Assembly: GCA_035772405.1 (NCBI GenBank)
Contig: JAYKKM010000142.1
Span: 2,508,501 to 2,572,500, forward strand
Length of the DNA stretch: 64,000 nucleotides
DNA from: Chrysogorgia sp. JL179-B06
Lineage: Eukaryota; Cnidaria; Anthozoa; Scleralcyonacea; Chrysogorgiidae
Reading direction: 5' to 3'
In this document: one piece after another, positions 30,001 to 39,103 of the stretch
Position numbering within the stretch: position 1 is the first letter of the stretch
How the letters are laid out: each line of letters begins with the position of its first letter
The notes under the pieces: generated by a model
Database searches by the model: none
Seen by the model: only the letters and a program-made list of their open reading frames with translations
Told to the model about the DNA's origin: nothing
Position numbers and translations under genes: made by a program

Positions 30001-30319
30001 AAAAACACTTTTTCGAGAAAAAGTGTTTTTCTCCCAAATTTGACGCAAAAACGTGAAATTTGCTGAAAATTAACCAAAATATGCTGTCTTAGGCGCAAAA
30101 CGCAATAAAACCATTTTTAGAGCAATCGGACTGTTATTTCAAAAGTTTTCACTGTGCCGAGTGAGAAAAACACTTTTTCGAGAAAAAGTGTTTTTTCTCC
30201 CAAATTTGACGCAAAATGTGAAATTTGCTGAAAATTAACCAAAATATGCTGTCTTAGCCGCAAAACGGAATAAAACCATTTTTAGAGCAATCCGACTGTT
30301 ATTTCAAAAGTTATCACTG
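1..30319. repeat. Satellite array, ~164 bp monomer, about 185 head-to-tail copies
   Basis: The block repeats every 164 bp, or 163-166 with small homopolymer indels; the first monomers start at 1, 165 and 330. All copies share one orientation. The array is open at the left edge of the window and ends mid-monomer at 30319, where the sequence turns unique. Each unit contains a perfect inverted repeat: GAGAAAAACACTTTTT, then CGAG, then AAAAAGTGTTTTTCTC, which is a 16 bp stem with a 4 nt loop. Copies are near identical. Recurrent variants are TTAGAGC/TTACAGC, GCTGAAAA/GCTAAAAA, GTGAAAT/GTGCAAT and TCGGACT/TCCGACT/TCAGACT/TCGACT. No copy has a meaningful ORF. A centromeric or heterochromatic satellite is possible but not shown. 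Confidence 0.98.
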
Positions 30320-31488
30320 CTCAGGCACATTAATGACTGGGTCCAGTCTCCTTTGCGGTATTAAATCAGAGAAAATAGAAAGAAAAATTATTTCAAGTTG
30401 ACGATTGCAACAATGGGATTGTTTTTGAAGTTAATGCACTTCGTATGGATATTAAGTTTTTTTGTGTACATTTACCTTTTGTAAACAGAAGGTCACGTGA
30501 TCAGATACAAGCACAATTCACCGACAAAAATAGTGCATTAAAAAACGTGCTGCGCCGGGTAGGAAAACCACTCTCTCGCAATTATCTTTATGCGAATATT
30601 ACAAGCACTAAGGTTGTTTTTTAATGTCCTAATTTGAACCGGGGGTATTTCTATATTAATCGCCAAGATAAATGGCATAAAATGAAAAAATTTCGAAATT
30701 TCGTTTGAAGTGTTCAATTTAAAGCTATTTACGAAATGAAAATGCAACTTTTCTAATTGGAGCGATGAAGTTGAGTACATTTTCTAGCTATAGATTATAC
30801 GGGGATTCTCGTTGGACATGGGGAACCTTCCCGGCGAAGCCGTTGAATTTTAATATTTAGAACCTAAACATATTTATCGAAGGCGCCATTTTTTACGTTT
30901 GAGCCGAGGTGTTTGCCTCAGCGGTTGGACGCATTGTCATGGCGACGTGGACGGACAAAAACAAAGATGGAGTAAGGACGTTTAGTTCTATATCTATGGT
31001 TAGTTCCCTTTCTAATTTGATGCTTATTTAGATGTACAATATTATACATTTTAGCACAAGTAAAATATTTAATAACTTGGGAATGGAGTGTTTAATTTAC
31101 TTTAATAATGCAACGTACGAATGAATAGCTTGTTATATATCTTCTGTAGCTTTTGAAAATATATTAAAGAGTTCTGTCAGCCGTCAGCGTTTGTTATAAC
31201 TTTAATAACTAAGTTTTTGATAAAATATCACAATGTTGCTAATGATCTGACGAGAAAGTGGCCTGTGTTATGTCTTAAACCTGTCAGAATAATGCGCGCG
31301 ACGAAATGTTTGGCGGCAGATTCAAAGTTTGTTCGGATGAGCAAAGTAGTGTGTTCATTGCAAATAGTCATTTCAGTTACGGAAGTTTCGCGATTTAGAA
31401 TGGTTTTCAGTCTTATTCACCCACATACATGTGGATTTGCCAAGGTAGCATCCTGGCAAGTAACAAGAGAGGTTGTTGCTGAAATGAA
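30320..31488. other. Non-coding stretch between satellite and first gene
   Basis: Unique AT-rich sequence follows the satellite edge. A more GC-balanced patch around 30890-30975 could be the 5' end or promoter of the gene starting at 31489, but I see no clear TATA box or splice site. A short open frame at 31217-31489 ends in a stop just before the next ATG and has low-complexity composition, so it is more likely leader than protein. No known repeat recognised. Confidence 0.4.
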
Positions 31489-32117
31489 ATGAAACGCGAC
31501 GAGAACGCGACGCCAAAGGAACATTGGGCGCGCACGATCGAGGAGATCTTCAAGCGGTTCACGATAATCTTCCCTGCCAGCAGCTTCACAGTTGACTTGA
31601 AATCCTTTCAGAAAAAACTACCAGATCTGCGCAAGAAATTCAGCACATGGAATTCCCGAAAAAAGCACGAACGTGAACAGTATTTGAAGATCTTCTCTTC
31701 CGATAATTGGAATAAGCTATCACCTGAAAGGAAAGCTGAACACAGCCTAAGTGATTTCAGAGGTTGTTTCCACCGATATGTTGAGCAGTCATTGTTCCCT
31801 GTAGTGTCCGCTCGGTTCAAAGGCAGCTCGATGACCAATCCGATGACCATTGCCCAAGATATTTCTCCCAGGATAAGCGTTCCCATCAAATGTACCAACG
31901 AGAGGCAGCAGCCACAGCTCAAGCAATATACAACAAGATAAATCCTGCGTTTGAAAGTCAATGTGGTATTCCCTTAGCGAATGCACTAACTAACGTTAAA
32001 GAGTTGAATTTATGTGCCAAGAAGTCAGTAGCTGAAAAGAAGAGGCAAAGGAGAAATCAATACAAAAAGTTTTAAAACCAGTGTGGAAGAAACGTGGAAA
32101 GATACTTCAGTCATTAG
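31489..32117 (+). pseudogene. Exon 1 of a transposase-like multi-exon gene (frameshifted)
   Basis: The start is the ATG at 31489, which opens a charged N-terminal region followed by a W-N-K-L-S helix pattern and an 'EHSLSDFRGC' stretch. The frame shifts by one near 31870-31900 into 'YQREAAATAQAIYNK', and again in an A run near 32068. It then reaches a good donor (TTAG|GTAAGC) at 32117. The intron 32118-32232 ends in ATTTTAG, and the exons join in phase (S-L-D-A-M). I recognise the whole gene as a family that is repetitive in cnidarian and other invertebrate genomes, but cannot name it. Exon 1 may be a DNA- or protein-binding head; that is a guess. Confidence 0.6.
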
Positions 32118-32232
32118 GTAAGCCCATAATAAACATGGTACTGTACATAATTGCATCTTGAAAGTATTGTACAGTATATAACTATTTTTCTCCTACAATA
32201 AAATATATTTACATATATACATATAATTTTAG

Positions 32233-32730
32233 ATGCTATGGCAATGGACAGTCATTACAAAGTAGAAAGCGTGATCGTCTTGCCATGGCTTTTGAGAGTA
32301 AAGAAGATGCTATGAAAGAACAATAAAGTGTACAGGGAAAAAAACAGAGAAGCCCAGTTGGAGACTTGGATAATATGAAGTGGGACAAGGAGGCAATGAG
32401 AAGAGAAGTTGAAAGCTATCCAGTGACAAAGTTGTAAACTGGTCACAACTGGCACAACATTACCAAATAAAGAACAGTAAAGGAAATATAGCAAATAATG
32501 GGGGTCAGATAGTCCAGGCATGGTTAAAATCTGTAGGTGTGGATACCAACCGATTTAAGCAAAAGAGTGGAGAGGGAGATGGTATGCGGGTTAGAAGAAA
32601 AAAGTTGAGAGTTGCAGCTGGTGAAGCCACAGTCCCAACCCCTGAAACAAACAACCGTTTGAAGGAACAGTTAAAACAAAATATTTTATCTGGGGAGTAT
32701 ACTATTGGTGAACCAATTGCTCCAAGAAAG
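32233..32730 (+). pseudogene. Exon 2 of the transposase-like gene (frameshifted)
   Basis: The exon starts after the acceptor at 32231-32232 and ends at an AAAG|GTACTG donor. The coherent protein is spread over three frames. Recognisable blocks include 'KRDRLAMAFESKEDAMKE', then 'VNWSQLAQHYQIKN-SKG' with 'NGGQIVQAWLKS' (residues resembling a helix-turn-helix or specificity region), and then 'RRKKLRVAAGEATVPTPETN' and 'LKQNILSGEYTIGEPIAPRK'. The block order matches the unnamed repetitive family of exons 1, 3 and 4. At least two one-base shifts break the frame. The intron 32731-33013 is AT-rich and ends in a T run plus TAG. Confidence 0.6.
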
Positions 32731-33013
32731 GTACTGTTTACAAATTAATATATATTACATCAATCTGTTATATCCAAAAGGCTGGGGAATGTGTTAAATA
32801 AGTAAGATGCAATCAGGCCGGGTTCTGAATGCACGCTCACGCAGCACCACTGCTGGCAGAATGAACCCTGTGCAATACTAGCACCTACTGTACATTGTAT
32901 AAATATACAATAATTTTGCATTCTGTAGCCAGAAACATTAAATTGAAATAAATAATAATATCATGAATCAAATTACATACTAAGTAATTAAAATCATCAT
33001 ATTATTTTTTTAG

Positions 33014-35002
33014 TATGAGAAATTGGTATTAGATGATGCTGGAAAAATTGTGAAGACCACATTTTTTTGCTGAAGGAAGAAAGCAACCGATGATTGAGAT
33101 TCGACAAAGGATGTTACAAAATCATGAAAAATATATGAGGAACACCTCAGATCATGACTTTGTCAATATGCCTTTTGAAGCAGTGGTACAACGGTTGAAA
33201 GATCTGAATGAGTACAAAGAAGAGGAGAGTGAGAAAGAAATGAGGGAGCACTGGAAGATATTGGAAAGGACAAGACACTTCAAGTTGTGGCATGACTTAT
33301 CTACCATTGCCAACCATGGTCACATTGTATTTATGGTATCTTGTTTGTATGACAATGCTGTCTACTATAGCAATGCAGAATATGAGAAGATAACTGGAAG
33401 AAAGGAAGATGTACAAGGTAACCTTGAACGCCCTGAGGTCTACATAGTAGCTCGCTCAAGCAGTTGTGATGTTGAGCAGCTGTCATATGTTGAGACTAGG
33501 GTGGAATGCCTTAAAGAATTTAAAACAAAGTTACTCACCACATCAAGAAACCAGGTCACAGATGTAATGAGGTTCTTCCACGGGGATAGTCCAGCACGCC
33601 AATTTGTGGCCAACAGAAGGGGGGAAATTATTATTGTGCAGGATGTAGTGTGCATGCAAGCAAAGTCTCTAATCTTCAGCATTCTTTCAATTGCACATAC
33701 TTGTCTTTCACAGACAGGCAGAACTTGGTATTGAAAGGACCTGTTGCAAAGAGAAAATCACTTAAAAAGGTGTACAAACCATTGCATCAGCTGAAAAAGG
33801 ATGAATTGATAATGGAACTTACAGCTAGACAAATATATGATGGGGAAACAAAAAAGGAGCTTGGGGAGTTACTAGTTGAAAATCTCCATGGTGTTCAAAG
33901 AGTCCCAGCACTGCTGCTATTCAACAACCCAACTGCTACAATGGAATCAATCAGTTGTGGAAAATATGAAGTTCTTGTTTTTGAGCCACTGCATGATATT
34001 GGTAAACACATTCAAAATATTGTTACAGAGCTCCCATCCCACCTAACGAAAGACGAAGCAGAAGGCGTTCATGAAATAATGGAACTGTGCATTGGTCAAA
34101 AGGAAACAAAACGCACATTTGATTACCGATGTGCTCTTATAATGTTAGCCAGTAAACTGAGAGGGACAATCTCCCAGAATGCATAGCTCTTGCTAGATTC
34201 CTTGGTGGAGATTCAGTCCATTACATACAGTTCAGAAATCAACAGAAACCCAAGATATGTGCTCCATTTCCACAACATTGTATGGGTTCATGCTATTTTG
34301 TGTAAGGAGATATTTGGTCAAAAGCTTAAACAACTAACAAAACGAAAGTTTTATGGAAACTACTTCCATAATATCACATCCCATGCACTCATCCAATATC
34401 GGTTAGTCAGTGGAAAATCATGCCATGCTGAAGAACAAGAACGTATTTTTAACACCATCACCAACATAACAAGAACCACGACATCATACCACGTAGACCA
34501 CATCATTGGAAATATTTTCATAAGGCTTCAAGCACGGAAACAAATGGACAGATGAAAACATACTTGCCAAACAACAAGCAACTGTATCCAAGCTGGCCAC
34601 ATCATTACCACCTATTGGGAATACAGTCATCACACACACAACAATTGCCAAAACACAAAAGTGCATGGAGTTCTCACCTCGCAAGAATAAGTGACTTCCT
34701 GTTATGTGAGAATGAACCCTGGTGGACTGATCGTGAAAATGGTGATATCGAGTTCTTTGATGGTTCAGATTGCCGAACACACCACAAAGGTCCTTCTCTT
34801 CATCACTTTCGCTCTATGAGCTTGAAGGGTGAAGAAAAGTACCTTGATGAGTGTTGGCAGAATTGCTTGAAATTTGGCACTATTTTGCCAGGTCAAACAT
34901 TTTTTGTAGATGACGAATCACACAGTGGTTCAACCACGGTTACTGCAGACGAGAATGAATCAAGCCAAAACAATGCAGGTACTGAATGCATGGAAGAAGA
35001 CA
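33014..35002 (+). pseudogene. Exon 3, left part: DDE-transposase-like core, cut by Polinton
   Basis: This is the largest and most conserved part. In order it shows 'WHDLSTIANHGHIVFMV' (first Asp in a beta-strand-like block), 'HGDSPARQF' (second Asp) followed by a Cys-x2-Cys...His knuckle read after a missing G near 33627, 'HGVQRVPALLLF', 'YEVLVFEPLHDIGKHI', and 'QYRLVSGKS...EEQERIF'. This order is reminiscent of RNase-H-fold transposases such as the CMC/EnSpm group, but the family assignment is inference. Breaks are a T-run shift near 33068, a G-run shift near 33627, an in-frame TAG at 34184-34186, and shifts near 34540 and 34650. The frame ends only because the Polinton TIR supplies TAG at 35005-35007. 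The codons resume at 48378 in the same frame. Confidence 0.6.
34997..35002. repeat. Left target-site duplication AAGACA
   Basis: Six bases directly abutting the left Polinton terminus (AGTAGATAAC...). The same six bases follow the right terminus at 48372-48377. Six bp is the length known for Polinton integration. Confidence 0.93.
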
Positions 35003-35338
35003 AGTAGATAACCCCCCCATATACCGTTCAAAGGGATGCCGCCTCATTAAAAAGTCATTAAGACGGATCACTTTCGTGTGATAATTACTACAAGCTCATT
35101 GGTGAATTTTCAGGCGGACCTCTGCGAAGACATCTCAGGGATGCCGCCACATTAAAAAAGTCATTAAGCCGGATCACTTTTGGGTGATTAACGGATAGAA
35201 TAGTACACTAACTTGAACCTCATTGGTGAATTTTCAGTCGGACCTCTGCGAAGACATCTCCCTCTTCTTCGCGCGTTTTTTTTATCCGTGTCTGCGTGCC
35301 TACATAAAACGCCGGCCAAACATACAACATTACTTTAC
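35003..35338. repeat. Polinton left terminal inverted repeat
   Basis: About 336 bp that match the reverse complement of 47975-48371 almost base for base. Differences are a C7 run against G17 near the tip, small homopolymer changes, and a ~60 bp segment present only in the right copy between the blocks around 35290 and 35298. The TIR is the expected protein-primed replication origin. Confidence 0.93.
35033..35262. repeat. Internal tandem duplication inside each TIR
   Basis: Two imperfect copies, about 35033-35137 and 35138-35262, each begin GGGATGCCGCC and end with CTCTGCGAAGACATCTC. They share CATTAAGnCGGATCACTTT and CTCATTGGTGAATTTTCAG. The inverted equivalent lies at about 48112-48341. Such repeated blocks near the tips may be replication or protein-binding sites; that role is inference. 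Confidence 0.85.
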
Positions 35339-35368
35339 ACTATTCCTCGTCAGAGTAAGATCGTTGTC

Positions 35369-36003
35369 ATGGAATGTCTTCACGGTAAACCTGCATCCTC
35401 CTCAATAACCACAAATGGACTCTTCTGGTTCTGCGGACAAAAGCCTAGTTGTCAGTTCTTTTGCCCTGAAGAAGATTGTTACATGTTTGGGAAAGCAGTA
35501 AACTCTTTTCGAGCAAATGGCTGTATACACCCAGTGTGTCCTACTCATCAGAAGCTGGCAACGATGCGAATGGTTAAAGATAAGATGAAAGAAAGTTACG
35601 GAAGACCTTACTTCGTCTGCTCTGAGGGAAAAAATGCTGCTCGTTTTGGCAATGGGGAGATGTCTTCGAGAGTCCTAAACCTTTCTGTCGACATGGCATG
35701 GTCTGTTGTGTCCGTAAAGTCAAGAAAGAAGGTGACAACAAAGGTCGTTTATTCTACTGCTGTCCTAAGGAAAGAGAATATGCATGCGGATTCTTTGAAT
35801 GGAAACCTACAGAGAACTCGCCACGAATTTATAACATTGGGTGCCTGTTTAGTGAGCCATTACAATATCAGTACAAGATCGCAGAAACGGGCGAATCTTT
35901 TACAAGTAGAAAGAATGACTCTAAAGAAGCCTATGAAGATTATCTTTTTCAAAAATCTATCGATGCATTGACTGAAGACATGGAAAAACTGAACATTTGC
36001 TGA
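35369..36003 (+). CDS. GRF-type zinc-finger protein (one frameshift)
   Basis: The start is the ATG at 35369 (MECLHGKPASSS). The protein has several Cys/His clusters with aromatic positions typical of zf-GRF repeats: 'LFWFCGQKPSCQFF', then 'GRPYFVCSE', and 'GRLFYCCPKEREYACGFFEW' near the end. A one-A deficit in the AAAAAA run near 35635 moves the reading frame; the next frame shows 'CSFWQWGD', as expected for the second GRF unit. GRF fingers bind nucleic acid in topoisomerase III, NEIL3 and APE2. Here it is a Polinton accessory gene between the left TIR and the Bcl-2-like gene, and could serve in replication or repair (inference). An AATAAA follows at 36037. Confidence 0.7.
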
Positions 36004-36036
36004 ACATATATAATTTTGTATTCTAATTTCTTGTGT

Positions 36037-36042
36037 AATAAA
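36037..36042 (+). terminator. Poly(A) signal after GRF gene
   Basis: AATAAA lies 34 bp after the stop at 36001-36003, in an AT-rich spacer that ends this transcription unit before the Bcl-2-like gene. Confidence 0.55.
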
Positions 36043-36196
36043 TGTTTTTCTCCTACTATACATTTGTATACGTGTCTTTTTTCTTATTGGGTCGTCAACA
36101 GCGCATGCGAGTAAGTGTTTATGTGTCCCATAATTTGTAAAGGATACATTCCCACATTTAAAACAGAAACTTTTGCGATTATCCCTACGAATCGAT

Positions 36197-36571
36197 ATGG
36201 ACATAATTTTTGATAAGTTAAAACGACACAACGTTGCTATCGATAGAGATACACTATCCTATAATATTCAAACATGTCTTAGCAAACATCGACACCTGTT
36301 TGATAGACTAACCATTCAAGTAAAGAGCTTAAGCCTTCATCACATCTATGAAGAAATGGATGTAAATAATTTCGGGAGAATAATCGCGTATCTTTCTCTC
36401 GTGTATAGAATGAGGGATTGTTACGACAGTGAAACGATTGGAGAGGCTGTTCAACGAACAGTGGACGATTTTCAGAACATAGACCTGTCGCAATACAAGC
36501 ATCGTGGTGGTTCTTCGTTACAATTGCTGGGTCCCATATTCCTGGGATTTGTGTGTACCTATATCGTCTGA
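36197..36571 (+). CDS. Bcl-2-like protein carried by the Polinton
   Basis: An intact ORF of 124 residues from the ATG at 36197; an in-frame ATG at 36173 would add eight. Residues 58-66, 'NFGRIIAYL', closely follow the BH1 core of the Bcl-2 family (N-W-G-R-[IV]-[VI]-A-[FY]), preceded by 'YEEMD' where family members have an acidic 'ELF' stretch. Residues 95-106 with a GG pair sit where BH2 is expected. Residues 108-124 are hydrophobic and look like a C-terminal tail anchor for the mitochondrial or ER membrane. Size is like small viral Bcl-2 proteins. Family members block Bax/Bak; an anti-apoptotic role here is inference. It is one of the few long Polinton genes without a frameshift. Confidence 0.72.
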   Translation: MDIIFDKLKRHNVAIDRDTLSYNIQTCLSKHRHLFDRLTIQVKSLSLHHIYEEMDVNNFGRIIAYLSLVYRMRDCYDSETIGEAVQRTVDDFQNIDLSQYKHRGGSSLQLLGPIFLGFVCTYIV

Positions 36572-36759
36572 GCCGTTGCATTTATAGCGTGTCGTCCACT
36601 TCTCCTTATTTATATGCCTCCAACCTTAGTCGTGTGAACATGACTTGCTGCTGTTGCCAAGTGGGCTGCCTCATATAACCCTTCGAAATATTTTTAGACG
36701 AATCCGTTGTGTTTCGGCTTGTTGTGGTGGAAAGATTGTGATTCAGCAATCAGAGTTAG

Positions 36760-37844
36760 ATGGAGAAACAGTATCTCCACGACCTGTACTACAACCCAGA
36801 AAGTCCGGCAAGTTTCGGTGGTGTCGATGCTGTTTACCGTGTCGTAAAAAATGACGGGAAATTTAAACTATCGCGAAATGATATAAAAACCTGGTTAAAA
36901 CAACAAGATACGTATACTTTACATAAACCAGTACGACATCGTTTTAAAAGAAATAGAGTTATTGTCGGAGCAATAGATGAAGAATGGGAAGCAGATTTGG
37001 TCATTATGGATTCGTTGAGTAAAGCGAACATTGGCTATAAATACATTTTAACTGTCATTGATGTCTTATCCAAGTATGCGTGGGTTAGAACCATTGAAAA
37101 CAAAATCGGAGAAAATCTGATTAAAGCCTTTAAGAAGATATGCAAGAAAGGCAGACGTCCCGAGAAACTTCATACCGATAAAGGAACTGAATTTACCAAC
37201 AGACTATTTCAGAAGCTTTTGAAAGATTACAACATATTGTTTTTCACCACGCATAATGATACCAAAGCGTCTATTGTGGAACGATTTAATCGAACGCTAA
37301 AAGGAAAGATGTGGAAATACTTTACAGCTAAGAATACACTAAAGTATATGGATGTGCTACAAAAACTGGTGTATTCCTACAACCATTCGCGACATCGCAG
37401 TATTGGAATGAAACCGGTTGATGTGAATCACGAGAATGAAAGCGTCGTGTGGCAACGATTGTACGGTGACGAATTCTACCACGCCCATCAAGTATAAATT
37501 TAACGTGGGTGATCAAGTGCGAATCAGCAAAGCCAGACGAACATTCAAGAAAGGTTACTTACCCAGTTGGACCGAAGAAGTTTTCACCATAACGAAGCGT
37601 ATACCTAGAAGACCACCTGTGTATAAAAATCTCTGATTATCACGACGAGGAGATAGAGGGAACATTTTACGAACAAGAGTTGCAAAGAATTATCAAGAAA
37701 GACACTGACTTTTTTAGAGTAGAAAATGTGATTAAGTCTCGCATGCGTGGTAAACGCAAAGAATATCTTGTAAAATGGTTAGGTTATTCTAGTGATTTTA
37801 ATTCTTGGGTACCGGCTGATGATGTAAAACATATTTCGAAATAA
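36760..37844 (+). CDS. INT: Polinton integrase with C-terminal chromodomain (two frameshifts)
   Basis: Retroviral-type integrase, start ATG 36760. Residues 1-70 are the usual Polinton N-terminal region ('YYNPESPASFGGVDAVY', 'TLHKPVR'). The rve core has D79 (EADLVIMD), D140 (HTDKGTEF) and E174 (SIVERFNRTLKGKMW), so the DDE triad is complete. A one-base shift near 37473 leads into an SH3-like region ('FNVGDQVRIS'), and an extra A near 37627 into the end. The last ~45 residues, about 37712-37841, form a chromodomain ('EYLVKWLGYSSDFNSWVP'). It would cut and join element ends and make the 6 bp duplication; the chromodomain may steer it to histone marks. Two frameshifts make this copy inactive unless they are assembly errors. 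Confidence 0.92.
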
Positions 37845-37894
37845 AAGTGTGTGATCTTAAAACTTGTGTTCATTTGTGTCTTATACTCGCCGAG

Positions 37895-38653
37895 ATGACA
37901 ACACAGTTTTACTTGACGCTCCCAAGTAATAGTTCTATGAAATATTTCCCGGACAATTCTGTAGCGAATTTTAAAGTGAAGCTCGCTGAAACGTTAGAAC
38001 TGACAGGGGACTGGGAAGTAGCCCTTTCCGAGTTTAATTATCCTCATACATGGAGCACGATACGCGAAGGCAATCAGCAAACCTTTCTCTACAACATTAA
38101 TGGCACAGGTCCAGATGAAGTGGGCATCATTCAAGGCACACAATACAACAGTGTTACAAACCTGGTTAAAGATTTAAACCATTGCATGACGAAAGAAGGA
38201 CAAGCTAAGATCAAGTTTACATATAATAAAAATACGCTCAAAGTGATAGTCGATGTGAAAAAAGGCGCCAATGGTATGGTTTTCGGGTGATATCGCAACG
38301 ATTTTAGGATTCGAGCAGGATGCAGTGATTACGAAGAAAACAACGAGTCCTTACGTAGCAGATATAAACGCGGGCTTTTCATCCATATACCTCTACACAA
38401 ATGTGGTGGATGTACAGTTTGTTGGCGACGTCAAAGTGCCTCTTCTACGAATTGTGAATACGAAAGGAAAATACGGGGAAAATGTCAACGTTACTTTCCG
38501 CAACCTTCAATACGTACCCGTAAAAGTGAAATCATTCGAGGACGATCGAAATAGATATAAAGGACGACAAAAAACGAAAACGTCTCATTTGAATTTGGAA
38601 AGTCCATCGTGACACTACACTTCAGACAGAGCAGATCGCAGTATTTTATTTAA
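37895..38653 (+). CDS. PY: Penton-like minor capsid protein (two frameshifts)
   Basis: The start is taken at the ATG 37895, giving 'MTTQFYLTLPSNSS', the typical N-terminus of Polinton minor capsid proteins. It continues with 'GDWEVALSEFNYPHTW', which the family shares. The single jelly-roll protein would form capsid vertices. Frame changes lie near 38275 (into 'GDIATILGFEQD') and at the A6 run near 38563, after which the end reads in the frame closing with TAA at 38651-38653. An upstream in-frame ATG at 37847 is less likely because conservation begins at 37895. The next gene starts two bases after the stop. Confidence 0.83.
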
Positions 38654-38655
38654 AG

Positions 38656-39103
38656 ATGAGAAATACAATCGTTCCAGATGCAAAGCAGTTTCAACAATAT
38701 TATTTACGAGGACAGCGAGGTGGAAGTCTATCTGGTTTTTAGAGGTGCACGGATTCAAAGAGGCTACGGTATTGGAAGTTTCTTTAAAAGTATTGCCCGA
38801 TATGCAATACCTCTGGTGAAACGAGGAGCACAAGCGATTGGACGGAGAGCTCTGCAAGCGGCAACAGATGTCAGTCAAGATGTTCTGGCCGGGAAAAGTG
38901 TGAAGCAAGCTGTCAAAGGTCGTGGTGTCGCAGCCGTCAAAGATATAGCTCGACAGGGTGCTAAACAACTCATGGGTAACCAATCAGGAGGCGGTCGCAA
39001 ACGTAAAACATCTATAAAAACCAATGCATCATCGAAATCTACCAATCGCTCACAGACCAAGAGGCGGAAAACATCTCAAGAAAAACCTACTTTTCTTGAA
39101 TAA
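38656..39103 (+). CDS. pX-like core or membrane-active protein (one frameshift)
   Basis: A basic protein starting at ATG 38656 ('MRNTIVPDAKQFQQYYLRGQ'). A TTTTT run near 38740 shifts the frame; the next frame continues 'RGARIQRGYGIGSFFKSIAR', then an amphipathic Gly/Ala/Lys-rich helix region ('LVKRGAQAIGRRALQAA'). The tail is rich in Lys, Arg, Ser and Thr and should bind nucleic acid. This Gly-x-Gly-x-x-Phe pattern is found in Polinton and adintovirus pX-like virion proteins. Its stop overlaps the capsid ATG as TAATG at 39101-39105, pointing to coupled expression. Confidence 0.75.

Noticed and set aside
1..30319. CRISPR-like array
   Set aside because: Repeat units are contiguous 164 bp monomers without unique spacers, in eukaryotic context.
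30538..30780. 80-residue minus-strand ORF
   Set aside because: Low-complexity composition, no motif, no splice or poly(A) support.
31217..31489. 91-residue ORF just before the transposase-like gene
   Set aside because: Ends in a stop directly before the preferred ATG and shows no conserved pattern; treated as leader.
31608..31961. Minus-strand ORF opposite exon 1
   Set aside because: Shadow of the coding exon on the other strand, which has family-like blocks and splice sites.
36645..36854. 69-residue Cys-rich ORF before the integrase
   Set aside because: Overlaps the integrase start in another frame; the Cys pattern does not form a known finger.
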